Assembly: GCF_020707265.1 (NCBI RefSeq)
Contig: NZ_JAJFEQ010000007.1
Location: 310,001 to 374,000 of the forward strand
Reading direction: 5' to 3'
Source: Massilia sp. IC2-477
GTDB taxonomy: Bacteria > Pseudomonadota > Gammaproteobacteria > Burkholderiales > Burkholderiaceae_D
Length of the DNA: 64,000 bases
The notes below the pieces were generated by a model, which ran no database searches, was not told where the DNA came from, and saw only the letters and a program-made list of their open reading frames with translations. A program made the translations under genes and the position numbers. Below are positions 53,201 through 62,580 of this stretch, piece after piece. Each line of letters starts with the position of its first letter. The stretch's first letter is position 1.

Positions 53201-56200
53201 CCGCATCCGCCGCCGCGATCGCAATCGACCTCGGCAGCGACGCGCTCGTCGGCGACATCGACAGCGCCGACTTCCAGGCCGGCGCCCTGAATGTGCTGCT
53301 GAGCGGTCAGCAGGCAGGCGACATGCTCTTCTTCAAGCCGGGCGGTCCAGTGACGGTGCCGGGCGGGATGGTCGTGAACAGCAGCGTGTTCGTCGACGGT
53401 GTACGGGTCGGCTTCCTCAGCCAGAATGGCACCGGCGTCGGCGAAAGCCTGGTGGTGATCTTCGATACCGCCAACGCCACGCCTGCGCGCACCACTACCT
53501 TGCTGCGCGAGATCCTGTTCGACACCACCAGCAGCGTGGCGGGCGCGCGCAACATCCACGTGGTGGTGGGCGACGGCGACGGCACGAGCTCCGAGTACTA
53601 TTCCACCACCATCACCGTCACGACCAACCCGACGGTCGCGATTTCCAGCAACGCGTCCAGCGTCAAGGCCGGCTCTACCGCCACCATCAGCCTGGCGTTC
53701 AGCGACATTCCCACCGGCGCGGAAAGCGCCGATTTCAGCGTCACCGGCGGCACCCTGGGTGCGCTCACGCAAGATACGCAGAACCTCAAGCTGTACACGG
53801 CCCAGTTCACGCCCGCTTCCGGCTTCCAGGGCAACGCCTCGGTGTCGATCGCAGCAGGCAAGTTCAAGGACGCGGGCGGCCGCGACAACGAAGCCAGCAG
53901 CGTGAACGCGTCGTTCATCGTCGACACCGTGGCGCCGAGCCTGACCATCACCAGCGACAGGCCGTCGCTGGCGGCAGGCCAGAGCGCAAGCATCACCTTC
54001 ACCTTCGACGAAGTACCGGACGGCTTCACGTCCGCTAGCGTCGTCGCCCATGGCGGCACGCTGGTCAACCTGGCGCCGACCGCCAACCCCAAGGTCTACC
54101 AGGCCGCCTTCATCCCGGCGTCAGATTCCCAGAACGTGGCCGCCCTGATCGAGGTCGCCCCGGGTGCCTACACCGACGCTGCCGGCAATGGCGGCGGCGC
54201 GGCGTCGCTCACCTTGAACGGCGACACCAAGGCCCCGACTCTCACCATCGGCGCCGCCAGCACCACGCTGCGGGCCGGCGACCAGACGACACTGAGCTTC
54301 ACCTTCAGCGAAGCGCCGCTCGGTTTCGCCGAGGGCGACATCGCCGTCAGCGGCGGCACCCTCAGCGGCTTCGGCGCGACCGCCGACCCGAAGGTCTACA
54401 GCGCCAGTTTTACGCCGGTCGCGAGCAACGCCCTGGCGGCCTCGGTCTCGGTACCCGGCGGTGCCTACACCGACGCGATCGGCAATCCGGGGGCGGCCAG
54501 CAACACCCTGAACCTTGCCGGCGACACCCTGGCGCCCCTGGTCACCATCGGCGCCAGCCGCAACGTGTTCAAGGCCGGGGAGAGTGCGACCCTGACGTTT
54601 ACCTTCAACGACACGCCTCTCGGTTTCGATCATGCGGATATCGTCGCCACTGGCGGCGTCGTCGGCGCCCTTGTCCCAACCGCCGACAGCAAGGTCTTCA
54701 CCGCGACGTTCACCCCGACCGACGGCATGAACGCGCTCAGTGGCAGCGTGCGCGTCGCGGCCGGGGGCGTGATGGATGCCAGCGGCAACTTCAACCCAGC
54801 CTCGAATGTGCTGTCCTTCAGCGGCGACACCCGCAGCCCGGTCGTCACCGACGCCCAGCTGTCGGTCTCCGGCGCGACCGGCACGGGCGGCGCATTCAAA
54901 GCGGGCGACACCATCACCGCCAGCTGGAACAATGGCTCGACCGGCGACAACAATCCGGACATCGGCACCGTTAGCGTCGACCTCAGCGCCTTCGGCGGCA
55001 GCGCCACGGCAGCGGCAATCCTGCAGAACGGCGTGTGGAGCGCGTCGTACACGATCGGCGCGGGCAGCGTCGACGCGAGCGGCCGCAACGTCAGCGTGCA
55101 TGTCGTGGATGTCAACGGTAATGCGACCACGCGCGCCGACAGCAGCAACGCCACGCTCGACAACCAGGCGCCGACGGTGGGCGCCGCCGCCATCGTCCTT
55201 GCCGGGGCGACCGGCAACGGCGCTGTGTTCCGCATCGGCGATACCGTCACCGCAACCTGGAACAATAGTGCCAGTGGCGACAACAACGGCGACATCGCCG
55301 CAGCGTCCTTCGACTTCGCCCAGTTCGGCGGGGGCATGGTCGCCGCGACCCAGAACGCCGGTGTGTGGAGCGCCAGCCATACGATCGCCGCGGGTACGCC
55401 GGGCACGAGCGGCCTGGGCGTGTCGGTCACGGCCACCGACGATGCCGGTAACAGCCGCACGCAGGCAAGCGCCGCGCAAGCAGCGCTCGACGCCCTGCGT
55501 CCTGCCGTGAGCAGCATCAGCCTGAATGGCACGCCGGGTCCTGCCGCTACTGCGGTCGACTTCACCGTGGTGTTCAGCGAATCCGTCAGCGGCGTCGACC
55601 TGTCGGACTTCGCGCTGGCCACCGGCGGCCAGGCGAGCGGCAGGCTGGCCGGCATCAGCGGTAGCGGCACCACCTGGACGGTCAGCGTCGACAACATCGC
55701 CGGCCGCGGCACCGTGGGCTTGAATCTGCAGGCTGGCGGCACCGGTATCGTCGATGCCGCCGGCAACGAGGCCGCCGGGGCATTCACCGGCGCGACACAC
55801 GCCAGCGGCATCAATGCGGCCCCGGTGATCAGCTCGAACGGCGGGGGCGGCAGCGCCCAGGTCGACCTGGCCGAAGGGCAGACGGCGGTCACTACGGTGG
55901 TAGCAAGCGACAGCGACAACGACGGCCTGCAGTACCGCATCAGCGGCGGCGGCGAAGCGAGCCTGTTCACCATCGGCGCCGACGGCAAGCTGCGCTTCGT
56001 CACGGCGCCTTCCGCCGCGGCGCCTGACGACAGCAATCACGACGGCGTGTACGACGTCCAGGTGACGGTGAGCGACCAGTATGGCGGCAGCGTTTCCCAG
56101 TTCCTGTGGGTGAATGTGCTGCGCGACCTCGACGGCGACGCCCTACCCGACATCCACGACGACGACATCGACAACGACGGACGCCTGAACTCCGCCGAGG

Positions 56201-58281
56201 ATCCGGTGCCGGGCGCCCTGGGCGTGCTCGGAGACGGCAACGGCGATGGCGTTGCCGATAGCCGCCAGGCCAACGTTGCATCGCTGGCCACGGCTGTCAC
56301 GGGCAATCCGTTCGCGACGCTCGAGGTGGCGGGGAACTACACGTTGACCTCTGTCAGCGCCGGTCCGGTACCGACCGGCCTGCCGCGCAACGTCAAGCTG
56401 CCGCTGGGTCAGCTCGACTTCAGCATCAACGGCGTGAGCGCGGGCGGTACCGTGGAAGTGGCGATCTACGTGGACGCCGGCCAGAAGGTTAACAGTTATT
56501 TCAAGCTCGACAACACCGGCAAGTGGGTCAACATCGCCAAGTCGGTCAGCACAGTTGGCAGCAAGACCAGGATCACCTTCGACCTGAAGGATGGCGGTCC
56601 GCTCGATAGCGACGGCGTGGCTAACGGCCGCATCGTGGACCCGGGCGGCGTCGCCCTCGTGACACCGCTGATCACCAGCAATGGCGGCACGCGTGAAGCG
56701 TCCGTCACGCTGGTCGAAGGCGGCCGCACGGTGACGACCGCCACCGCCAGCCTGCCGGTGACCTGGTCGCTGGGCGGCGCTGACGCGGCGCTGTTCACAG
56801 TGGACGCCGGCACCGGCGCGCTCAGCTTCCGCGCCGCGCCCGCATACGGCCAGCCGCTCGACACCGGCGGCATCGCGCACGACAACATCTACCTGCTCGA
56901 CCTAATCGCCAGCGACGCCAACGGCAGCGACACCCAGTCGCTGAAAGTGACCGTGCAGCAGTACGTCGCGCCCCCGGTTGTGCAGCCCGTCCCGGTCACT
57001 ATCGACGGAGTGCCGGTCAGCACAGGCACCGTCGCCAACGGCGATGGCAGCGTCAGCAGCACCATCACGATTCCGGTGGTGGCGCCGACCCGTCCCGAAC
57101 AGGTCGGCAACAACACGGTGGCCGACATACCGCTGGCAAGCAGCAACGGCCAAGCCATCCTCACCGCGCAGGTGCCGACCGGCTACGGCCTGCAGGTGTC
57201 GAGCAGCGGCGTGCAGTCGGCTGGCAATTCGCTGACCGACCTGATCCGCGAGATCAAGGCGCACACCGCGGCCGGTTCGCACGACCAGAACAGCCTCACC
57301 GGCGGCGGCTCCGGCTTCCTGGCCGACCTTCCGGTCGACACGCCTTTGCTGGTGCAGACGATCGTCCCGATGCTGGGAAGCGGCGCCGGCGTGCCTGGCG
57401 AAGCGCTGGTGCTGAGCGGCTCGCCGTCCGCGTCCGGCAGCCCGATGACCGCGCTGGTGATCGACACCAGCGGCCTGGCAAGCGGCGTCACGCTCCAGCT
57501 CCAGAACGTCGAATTTGCTGCGATCATCGGCGCCGCCAGGGTGACCGGGGGCGCCGGCTCGCAGAAGGTCTGGGGCGACAGTGCGGCGCAAACCCTGTTC
57601 CTGGGCGCCGATGACGACATCCTGCACGGCGGTGGCGGCGACGATGTCGTCGGCAGCGCGGGTGGCAATGATCGTATCTATGGTGACGAAGGCAACGACA
57701 TCGTGTTTGGTGGCCAGGGCGACGACGCGATCGACGGCGGCACCGGCCGCGACACCGTCCGCCTGATGGGTGCCGGCCGGGCCGAGTACACCATGCGCAT
57801 CAAGGATGGCGCGGTGGTGATGACGCACCTGAAGCCGGATGCAGATGGCATCGACATCGTCGCTAATGTCGAGCTACTGCAGTATAGCGGCCAGGCAGGC
57901 GCGGTCGACTTCAACGGGAGCGAGATCGCCGGCCTGGTGCGCATGTACAGCACCGCTTTCGGGCGCAACGCCGATACCGACGGCATCAACTTCTGGATCG
58001 AAGCGCACGAGAAGGGTTCGTCGATGATGCAGATCGCGCACGCCTTCCTGGCCAGTACGGAAGGAAAGGCAGGCTTCGACATGCTGTCCAACCGCGATTT
58101 CGTCACCAAGCTGTACGATGTCGCGATGGACCGCGTGGCGAGCGAAGTCGAAGTCGACTACTGGACCCAGCACCTCGACCGCGGCGTACTCGATCGCGGA
58201 GAAGTGCTGTACCACTTCTCCACCTCGGAAGAAAAAGTCGACTTGGTGGGCGTGGTGAACACGTCCATCACGACCATCTGA
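50203..58281 (+). CDS. Giant repeat adhesin (DUF4347, Ig-like, RTX, DUF4214), type I secretion style
   Basis: A 2692-residue surface or released protein without an N-terminal signal peptide. Order: DUF4347 (about 14-170, LHIVSHGSAGEAHLG, DILLYGCATGAG); beta-propeller-like repeats (about 427-806, with LDNGRYVVAYAK-type units); four Ig-like repeats of about 100 residues (about 1142-1543, GDT.AP.LTIGAS pattern); two WNN...GDNN repeats (about 1547-1766); cadherin-like region; a thrombospondin-type-3/EF-like Asp motif (about 1976-2023); RTX nonapeptides (about 2467-2523, GGxGxDxx); and DUF4214 (about 2573-2676). Calcium-dependent folding after export by a type I system is expected, but no secretion genes are in the window. 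Confidence 0.85.
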   Translation: MIPSIPGSSAVSPAVLFVEDNIPDLQSFLAAVRAGVEVIVLDSTRDGLAQIAASLEGRSDIGALHIVSHGSAGEAHLGSLTLSKASIDVHAGLLGRIGDALSSDADILLYGCATGAGADGQALLSSLSTLTRADVAASDDATGGAARGGNWVLEQASGNIATASPFAGDSTDPYAYLLGSTYGSNPLSTTQMYVAARPGQEGTNWVNKGSTAAPGYENFSLWVDGGQYPASYANGLRGTLEYNTGDGVWRLVLVEYASNGNITSTNGGTAAPLNAAIRYIDGRPNDTTTTYSAHAKYVNAQGAVSTTSGFIMTPDLAPTAVTVNTLDFWGAPAAGTALASLGQVDTGSPNDGLHSIVSQSVPGLFAVSGTSLVRGSGPGLAPGQTATVTVRYSDLFDRNADGTPIANQGATQTFTFTGRENPEGFHGAASVNTTAALQQNQPSLARLSDGSYVMIWRSAGQGADAAGSYGIYGRKLDAAGNPTGAEFAISDQTIDTSENTPAVTALDNGRYVVAYAKTSAADVVFRLVDANGALGLETALATSTANSQTTPVLTKLANGGFAAAWNDAGSTDVKTRVFNADGSQASAELTANLTTAGTQAAVAIGALDNGSFVVTWRDPANGNDIIARVFNASGSGGSEIVVAGSAAPQNNPKVAGLSNGGFVLVYQEAGATAGGFTDSSLESNIYAQVYTSAGAAVGGKILVNAATAGNQITPAVIAQPNGGFTVAWTSNADPAKEFDVFARSFNADGSARDSYDLLVNEAARGASQSAPSLAGFDTAGFLAAWYDAGSDAGGGVMVRAFAPANRAPTLAGGAELVSIDEDVPSADIEDLSGGNPPNWGEDIVDLLARSGFADADGHAPLGVAISGNAANPVTEGRWQYSIDPYAKYWYDVGTVSPAAALLLGTTDVTAFIRFVPVADFHGRPGGLTIHAVDETGATLPFSTWDDQNDTLGPRGSFDTTQDDATSPVSATGVTWSVVVTPLNDKPVLVNISAADNQTVAASAAAIAIDLGSDALVGDIDSADFQAGALNVLLSGQQAGDMLFFKPGGPVTVPGGMVVNSSVFVDGVRVGFLSQNGTGVGESLVVIFDTANATPARTTTLLREILFDTTSSVAGARNIHVVVGDGDGTSSEYYSTTITVTTNPTVAISSNASSVKAGSTATISLAFSDIPTGAESADFSVTGGTLGALTQDTQNLKLYTAQFTPASGFQGNASVSIAAGKFKDAGGRDNEASSVNASFIVDTVAPSLTITSDRPSLAAGQSASITFTFDEVPDGFTSASVVAHGGTLVNLAPTANPKVYQAAFIPASDSQNVAALIEVAPGAYTDAAGNGGGAASLTLNGDTKAPTLTIGAASTTLRAGDQTTLSFTFSEAPLGFAEGDIAVSGGTLSGFGATADPKVYSASFTPVASNALAASVSVPGGAYTDAIGNPGAASNTLNLAGDTLAPLVTIGASRNVFKAGESATLTFTFNDTPLGFDHADIVATGGVVGALVPTADSKVFTATFTPTDGMNALSGSVRVAAGGVMDASGNFNPASNVLSFSGDTRSPVVTDAQLSVSGATGTGGAFKAGDTITASWNNGSTGDNNPDIGTVSVDLSAFGGSATAAAILQNGVWSASYTIGAGSVDASGRNVSVHVVDVNGNATTRADSSNATLDNQAPTVGAAAIVLAGATGNGAVFRIGDTVTATWNNSASGDNNGDIAAASFDFAQFGGGMVAATQNAGVWSASHTIAAGTPGTSGLGVSVTATDDAGNSRTQASAAQAALDALRPAVSSISLNGTPGPAATAVDFTVVFSESVSGVDLSDFALATGGQASGRLAGISGSGTTWTVSVDNIAGRGTVGLNLQAGGTGIVDAAGNEAAGAFTGATHASGINAAPVISSNGGGGSAQVDLAEGQTAVTTVVASDSDNDGLQYRISGGGEASLFTIGADGKLRFVTAPSAAAPDDSNHDGVYDVQVTVSDQYGGSVSQFLWVNVLRDLDGDALPDIHDDDIDNDGRLNSAEDPVPGALGVLGDGNGDGVADSRQANVASLATAVTGNPFATLEVAGNYTLTSVSAGPVPTGLPRNVKLPLGQLDFSINGVSAGGTVEVAIYVDAGQKVNSYFKLDNTGKWVNIAKSVSTVGSKTRITFDLKDGGPLDSDGVANGRIVDPGGVALVTPLITSNGGTREASVTLVEGGRTVTTATASLPVTWSLGGADAALFTVDAGTGALSFRAAPAYGQPLDTGGIAHDNIYLLDLIASDANGSDTQSLKVTVQQYVAPPVVQPVPVTIDGVPVSTGTVANGDGSVSSTITIPVVAPTRPEQVGNNTVADIPLASSNGQAILTAQVPTGYGLQVSSSGVQSAGNSLTDLIREIKAHTAAGSHDQNSLTGGGSGFLADLPVDTPLLVQTIVPMLGSGAGVPGEALVLSGSPSASGSPMTALVIDTSGLASGVTLQLQNVEFAAIIGAARVTGGAGSQKVWGDSAAQTLFLGADDDILHGGGGDDVVGSAGGNDRIYGDEGNDIVFGGQGDDAIDGGTGRDTVRLMGAGRAEYTMRIKDGAVVMTHLKPDADGIDIVANVELLQYSGQAGAVDFNGSEIAGLVRMYSTAFGRNADTDGINFWIEAHEKGSSMMQIAHAFLASTEGKAGFDMLSNRDFVTKLYDVAMDRVASEVEVDYWTQHLDRGVLDRGEVLYHFSTSEEKVDLVGVVNTSITTI

Positions 58282-58316
58282 CCGGAAGCCGGGCGCCTGC
58301 CCGTTTCGCGTTCCCC

Positions 58317-58345
58317 ATGCCGCTAGTGATAGCGGCATTTTTTTT
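58317..58345 (+). terminator. Terminator of the giant adhesin gene
   Basis: Perfect 9-bp stem ATGCCGCTA / TAGCGGCAT with loop GTGA, followed by eight T. It stands 36 bp after the adhesin stop. Confidence 0.9.
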
Positions 58346-58380
58346 GGCGGTGCGCCAACGCTATGTCAGGCAGCAATGAA

Positions 58381-58418
58381 AAAAAGCCCGTGTCCCCCCA
58401 AGGGAACACGGGCTTTTT
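58381..58418. terminator. Bidirectional terminator, 3' end of tRNA-Thr transcript
   Basis: Perfect 13-bp stem AAAAAGCCCGTGT / ACACGGGCTTTTT with a 12-base loop. It works on both strands: on the minus strand it follows the tRNA 3' end by 7 bases; on the plus strand it backs up the adhesin terminator. Confidence 0.85.
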
Positions 58419-58425
58419 CGAATTC

Positions 58426-58501
58426 TGGTGCCGCTGACCGGAATCGAACTGGTGACCTTCGCATTACGAATGCGCTGCTCTACCGACTGAGCTACAGCGG
58501 C
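58426..58501 (-). tRNA. tRNA-Thr (anticodon CGT)
   Basis: A 76-base cloverleaf on the minus strand with encoded CCA. The acceptor stem GCCGCTG pairs with CAGCGGC, the D-arm contains AGCTCAGTCGGTAGAGC, the anticodon loop is TTCGTAA (CGT, reading ACG) and the T-arm has GGTTCGATTCC-like CAGTTCGATTCCG. The gene is followed at once by a strong terminator and is independent of fbp, which lies 100 bp upstream on the same strand. Confidence 0.95.
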
Positions 58502-58602
58502 TCTACGCGGGACGAACCCGACGAAGAGCCGTATTCTAGCAAACAAGTCCAAGAACTTGCTAGTCCGACTCGGCAATTAAGCCGCACATGAGCAAAAAAT
58601 CA

Positions 58603-59604
58603 TCACTCGGCGTGGTAGCGGGTGACCAGCTCCACTTCCGACTTCGAACCCAGGAACACCGGCACGCGCTGGTGCAGCTTGGTCGGCTGGATTTCCATGA
58701 TGCGCTTGCTGCCGTCGGTGGCGGCGCCGCCGGCCTGCTCCACGATCATGGCCATCGGGTTGGCTTCGTACATCAGGCGCAGCTTGCCCGGCGAGGACGG
58801 ATCGCGCAGGTCAGCCGGGTACATGAAGATGCCGCCGCGGTTCAGGATGCGGTGCACGTCGGCCACCATCGAGGCGATCCAGCGCATGTTGAAGTCCTTG
58901 CCGCGCGGGCCGGTGGAACCCGCCAGCATCTCGTCCACATAGCGCTGCACCGGCGGGTGCCAGTGGCGCTTGTTCGACATGTTGATCGCGAATTCCTTGG
59001 TGGTTTCCGGGATCTGCATGTCGCTCTGGGTCAGCACCCAGGAACCCATCTCGCGGTCGAGGGTGAAGCACTGCACGCCGTTGCCGGTGGTGAGAACGAG
59101 CATGGTCTGCGGGCCGTAGACGGCATAGCCGGCCGCCACCTGCTGGGTGCCCGGCTGCAGGAAGTCCTGCTCGGTCGGTTCGACCATGCCTTCCGGGGCC
59201 TTGAGCACAGAGAAGATGGTGCCGATCGAGACGTTGACGTCGATGTTCGATGAGCCGTCGAGCGGGTCGAACATCAGGAGAAATTCGCCCTTCGGATAGC
59301 GGCTCGGGATCTTGCGGATGGTCTCCATTTCTTCCGACGCCATCGCCGCCAGGTGGCCGCCCCACTCATTCGCCTCGAGCAGGATCTCGTTCGAGATCAC
59401 GTCGAGCTTCTTCTGCACTTCGCCCTGGATGTTCTCGGTCTCGGCGCTGCCCAGCACTTCGCCGAGCGCCCCCTTGCTGACCGAGTAGCTGATGCGCTTG
59501 CACGCACGCGCCACGACCTCGATCAGGAGGCGCAGCTCGGCGTTGATGGTCTGGTGGAGGCGCTGTTCCTCGACCAGGTACTGCGTAAGACTGACGCGTT
59601 TCAT
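58603..59604 (-). CDS. fbp: Fructose-1,6-bisphosphatase class I
   Basis: A 333-residue gluconeogenic enzyme hydrolysing fructose-1,6-bisphosphate to fructose-6-phosphate. Metal and substrate motifs of class I enzymes are clear: [20 protein letters not shown] with the metal Asp/Glu cluster, ASEEMETI, and the C-terminal GGIFMYPAD and [20 protein letters not shown]. Length matches proteobacterial Fbp. AAGGAAGTCC precedes the ATG. It is separated from pepN by a REPIN-like element, so it probably has its own promoter, which I could not place. Confidence 0.95.
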   Translation of the reverse strand: MKRVSLTQYLVEEQRLHQTINAELRLLIEVVARACKRISYSVSKGALGEVLGSAETENIQGEVQKKLDVISNEILLEANEWGGHLAAMASEEMETIRKIPSRYPKGEFLLMFDPLDGSSNIDVNVSIGTIFSVLKAPEGMVEPTEQDFLQPGTQQVAAGYAVYGPQTMLVLTTGNGVQCFTLDREMGSWVLTQSDMQIPETTKEFAINMSNKRHWHPPVQRYVDEMLAGSTGPRGKDFNMRWIASMVADVHRILNRGGIFMYPADLRDPSSPGKLRLMYEANPMAMIVEQAGGAATDGSKRIMEIQPTKLHQRVPVFLGSKSEVELVTRYHAE

Positions 59605-59638
59605 GGACTTCCTTTGGTTTGGTTTGGATTCTTTTTTT

Positions 59639-59749
59639 GTAGGATGGTCGGCTCGGCCGACCGCGCGTTCAACTCTCGCATGAATGGATGCGGCGCGTGT
59701 TGTTCACGCACGGTGTGAACGCGCGGTCGGCGAAGCCGACCACCCTACC
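59639..59749. repeat. REPIN-like composite palindrome 4
   Basis: GTAGGATGGTCGGCtcGGCCGACC GCGCGTTCAAC on the left mirrors GTGTGAACGCGCGGTCGGCgaaGCCGACCACCCTAC on the right (written here in parts: arms GGTCGGC / GCCGACC on both sides, core GACCGCGCGTTCAAC inverted). It lies between pepN and fbp, directly next to the pepN stop; the right boundary is accurate to one base. Confidence 0.75.
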
Positions 59750-62398
59750 TTAATTCGCGAGCGCTTTGGTGACGATCTCGCGCACGTCGTTCGACAGCCG
59801 CTGCTGCCCCGCCACCTGCTGCAGCGCGGTCTTCATGTGCTGCTGCAGCTGCGGCGTGTAGCGGCGCCAGCGGTCCATGGCGCGCGCCAGGCGCGCCGCG
59901 ACCTGCGGGTTGAGCGCGTCGAGCAGCACCACGTGCTCGGCCCAGAACAGGTAGCCGCTGCCGTTCGGCGCGTGGAACTCGACGGGGTTGTTCATGCAGT
60001 AGTTGGCGATCAGGCTGCGCGCGCGGTTCGGGTTGCGCAGGTTGAAGGCCGGGTGGCGCATCAGTTCGCGGATTTTGGCGATGTCGGTGGTGGGCGCCGA
60101 AGCCTGCATCGCGAACCACTTGTCGACCACCAGCGCCTCGTTCTGGAACTCGTCGTAGAAGCGCGCCAGTTCGGCTTCCGCTTCCGGCGCGCGCGCATGG
60201 ATCAGGGCACTCAATGCCGCGGCGCGGTCGGTCATGTTGTCCGCCTCCTGGCACTGGCGCACGGCGAGAGCGATGGTCTCTTCGTCGGGCGCTGCGTTCA
60301 GGTAGGACAGGGTCAGGTTCTTGAGCGCGCGCTTGCCGGCGGATTGCGCGTCCGGGCTGTACGGGCCGGGGGTCTGGTTGGCTTCGTACTGGGCCAGCAG
60401 CTCGGTGCGCAGGCGGGCGCCGATGTTGGCGCGCATGAACTGGCGCGCCATGTGCACGGCCAGCGGGTCGACGATGTCGAGCTGCTCGGCGATCATGGTT
60501 TCGGTCGGCAGCAGCAGCGCCTGTTCGCGGAAGGCCGGATCGAGCGATTCGTCGACCAGCACGCGCCGCATCGCCTCGATGAAGGTGTCGTCCAGGCTCA
60601 GGCGGTTGGAGGCCGGCGCTTCGCCGGTGAGCTTGAGCAGGCGGCCCATCGCCAGGCGCTGGCCGGCTTCCCAACGGTTGACCGGATCGCTGTCGTGGTT
60701 GAACAGGTGCAGCAGGTCGCTGTCGCTGTAACCGTGGCGCAGGATCACCGGCGCCGAGAAGTCGCGCAGCACGGACGGCACCGGCTGTTCCTTCACATTG
60801 CTGAAGACGAAGGTCTGTTCGTTTTCCCTCAACTCGAGCACGGCGGTGGTGCCCATGTCCTTGCCGTCCACGCTAAGGGCCATGTCGCGGCCTTCGCGGT
60901 CGAGCAGGCCGACCGCCACCGGGATGTGGAAGGGCAGCTTTTCAAGCTGGCCCGGGGTCGCCGGGCAGGACTGGAACAGGGTCAGCGCGTAGGTCTGCTC
61001 GGCCTCGTTGTAGCGGGTCTCGAAGCGCAGCACCGGGGTGCCGGCCTGGTCGTACCAGCGCTCGAACTGGGTCAGGTCGCGGCCATTGGCGTCGGCCATG
61101 GCCAGGCGGAAGTCGTCGCAGGTGACGGCCTGGCCGTCGTGGCGTTCGAAGTACAGGTCCATGCCCTTGCGGAAGCCGTCGACGCCCAGCAGGGTCTGGT
61201 ACATACGCACCACTTCGGCGCCCTTCTCATACACCGTGACGGTATAAAAATTGTTGATTTCGACAAAGGAGTCGGGGCGCACCGGGTGGGCCATGGGGCC
61301 GGCGTCCTCGGGGAACTGGGCCTGGCGCAGCGTGCGCACCTGGTCGATGCGGGTGACCGCACGGCCGGTCTCGGTGCCGATCATGTCGGCGGTGAATTCC
61401 TGGTCGCGGAAGACCGTCAGGCCTTCCTTGAGCGACAGCTGGAACCAGTCGCGGCAGGTGACGCGGTTGCCGGTCCAGTTGTGGAAGTACTCGTGCGCCA
61501 CCACCGCCTCGATGCCCTGGAAGTCGATGTCGGTCGCGACGCGCGGGTTGGCCAGCACGAACTTGGTGTTGAAGATGTTCAGGCCCTTGTTCTCCATCGC
61601 GCCCATGTTGAAGTCGCTGGTGGCGACGATCATGAAGCGGTCGAGGTCGAGTTCGAGGCCATAGCGCTCTTCGTCCCAGCGGATGCTGTGCTTGAGCGAC
61701 TGCATCGCGTAGTCGGTCTTGTCGAGGTTGCCCTCTTCGACCCACACCTGCAGCAGCGCGTCGCGGCCATCGGCCAGGCGGAAAGTCTCTTCCTGGCACA
61801 CCAGGCGCGCGGCCACCAGCGCGAACAGGTAGGAGGGTTTCTTGAACGGGTCTTCCCATTTGGCGTAGTGGCGGCCGTCGCCCAGCTCGCCCTCTTCCAA
61901 CAGGTTGCCGTTGGACAGCAGCACCGGGTAGCGCTCCTTGTCGGCGCGCAGCATCACCGTGTACTTCGCCATCACGTCCGGACGGTCCGGGAAATAGGTG
62001 ATGCGACGGAAGCCTTCGGCCTCGCACTGGGTGAAGAAATTGCCGTTCGAGGTGTACAGGCCGCTCAGGGTGGTGTTCTGGTCCGGGGTGCAGACGGTCT
62101 CGATCTCGAGCACGGCTTCCTCGGGCGCATTCGGGATCGTCAGGACATTTCCGCTGATCAAGTAGTCGCCACTCTGCAGCGCGCGGCCATTGACTCGCAA
62201 GGCCACCAGTTCGATGTCTTCGCCGTAGAGCTCGATCGTGCGCTGGTGGGCACATTCCTGGTTGCGGCGCACCGTCATGCGGTTAGCTACCACGGTGCGG
62301 GCGGGGTCGAGGTCGAAGCCGAGTTCCACGGTATCCACCAGGTAAGTCGGCGGGGTGTAGTCACTCCGGTAAATCGTCTGGGGCGTATCGGTGCGCAT
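59750..62398 (-). CDS. pepN: Aminopeptidase N (M1 family)
   Basis: An 882-residue cytoplasmic zinc aminopeptidase, the same length class as E. coli PepN (870). It has GAMEN (MGAMENKGLNIFN), the zinc site HEYFHNWTGNRVTCRDWFQL and KEGLTVFRDQEF with the third ligand Glu. It lacks a signal peptide, unlike the two M1 enzymes at 33-38 kb, and works in general peptide turnover. The frame runs on to a TTG at 62419, but ATG 62398 starts the conserved YRSDYTPPTYLVDTVEL segment. Ribosome binding site is weak. Confidence 0.95.
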   Translation of the reverse strand: MRTDTPQTIYRSDYTPPTYLVDTVELGFDLDPARTVVANRMTVRRNQECAHQRTIELYGEDIELVALRVNGRALQSGDYLISGNVLTIPNAPEEAVLEIETVCTPDQNTTLSGLYTSNGNFFTQCEAEGFRRITYFPDRPDVMAKYTVMLRADKERYPVLLSNGNLLEEGELGDGRHYAKWEDPFKKPSYLFALVAARLVCQEETFRLADGRDALLQVWVEEGNLDKTDYAMQSLKHSIRWDEERYGLELDLDRFMIVATSDFNMGAMENKGLNIFNTKFVLANPRVATDIDFQGIEAVVAHEYFHNWTGNRVTCRDWFQLSLKEGLTVFRDQEFTADMIGTETGRAVTRIDQVRTLRQAQFPEDAGPMAHPVRPDSFVEINNFYTVTVYEKGAEVVRMYQTLLGVDGFRKGMDLYFERHDGQAVTCDDFRLAMADANGRDLTQFERWYDQAGTPVLRFETRYNEAEQTYALTLFQSCPATPGQLEKLPFHIPVAVGLLDREGRDMALSVDGKDMGTTAVLELRENEQTFVFSNVKEQPVPSVLRDFSAPVILRHGYSDSDLLHLFNHDSDPVNRWEAGQRLAMGRLLKLTGEAPASNRLSLDDTFIEAMRRVLVDESLDPAFREQALLLPTETMIAEQLDIVDPLAVHMARQFMRANIGARLRTELLAQYEANQTPGPYSPDAQSAGKRALKNLTLSYLNAAPDEETIALAVRQCQEADNMTDRAAALSALIHARAPEAEAELARFYDEFQNEALVVDKWFAMQASAPTTDIAKIRELMRHPAFNLRNPNRARSLIANYCMNNPVEFHAPNGSGYLFWAEHVVLLDALNPQVAARLARAMDRWRRYTPQLQQHMKTALQQVAGQQRLSNDVREIVTKALAN

Positions 62399-62580
62399 AG
62401 GAAGTCCGCAAAGAGACAATGGGGAAGTGCTTATTTTACCAACAAGATTTTTTGGTGCCGCTCCGTTTCCGTATGTATCAGAGTGTGCGAGGGGTAACCG
62501 GGTGTAAATTAATTTCGAAAGTTTCTGAACAGAAGGTAATCTAGAGTCTAGGAAAAGTCCGTATATACAAGGGAGAAAGC

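Noticed and set aside
51244..54051. 935-codon open frame antisense to the giant adhesin
   Set aside because: Arises from repeated GC-rich codons of the adhesin; no recognisable domain or ribosome binding site.
53626..55500. Regular repeats considered as a CRISPR array or mobile repeat
   Set aside because: The repeats are about 300 bp long, diverged and in frame, encoding Ig-like and related domains of the adhesin.
59684..62497. 937-codon open frame antisense to pepN
   Set aside because: Shadow of a high-GC gene; no motifs, and pepN is complete with all zinc-site residues.
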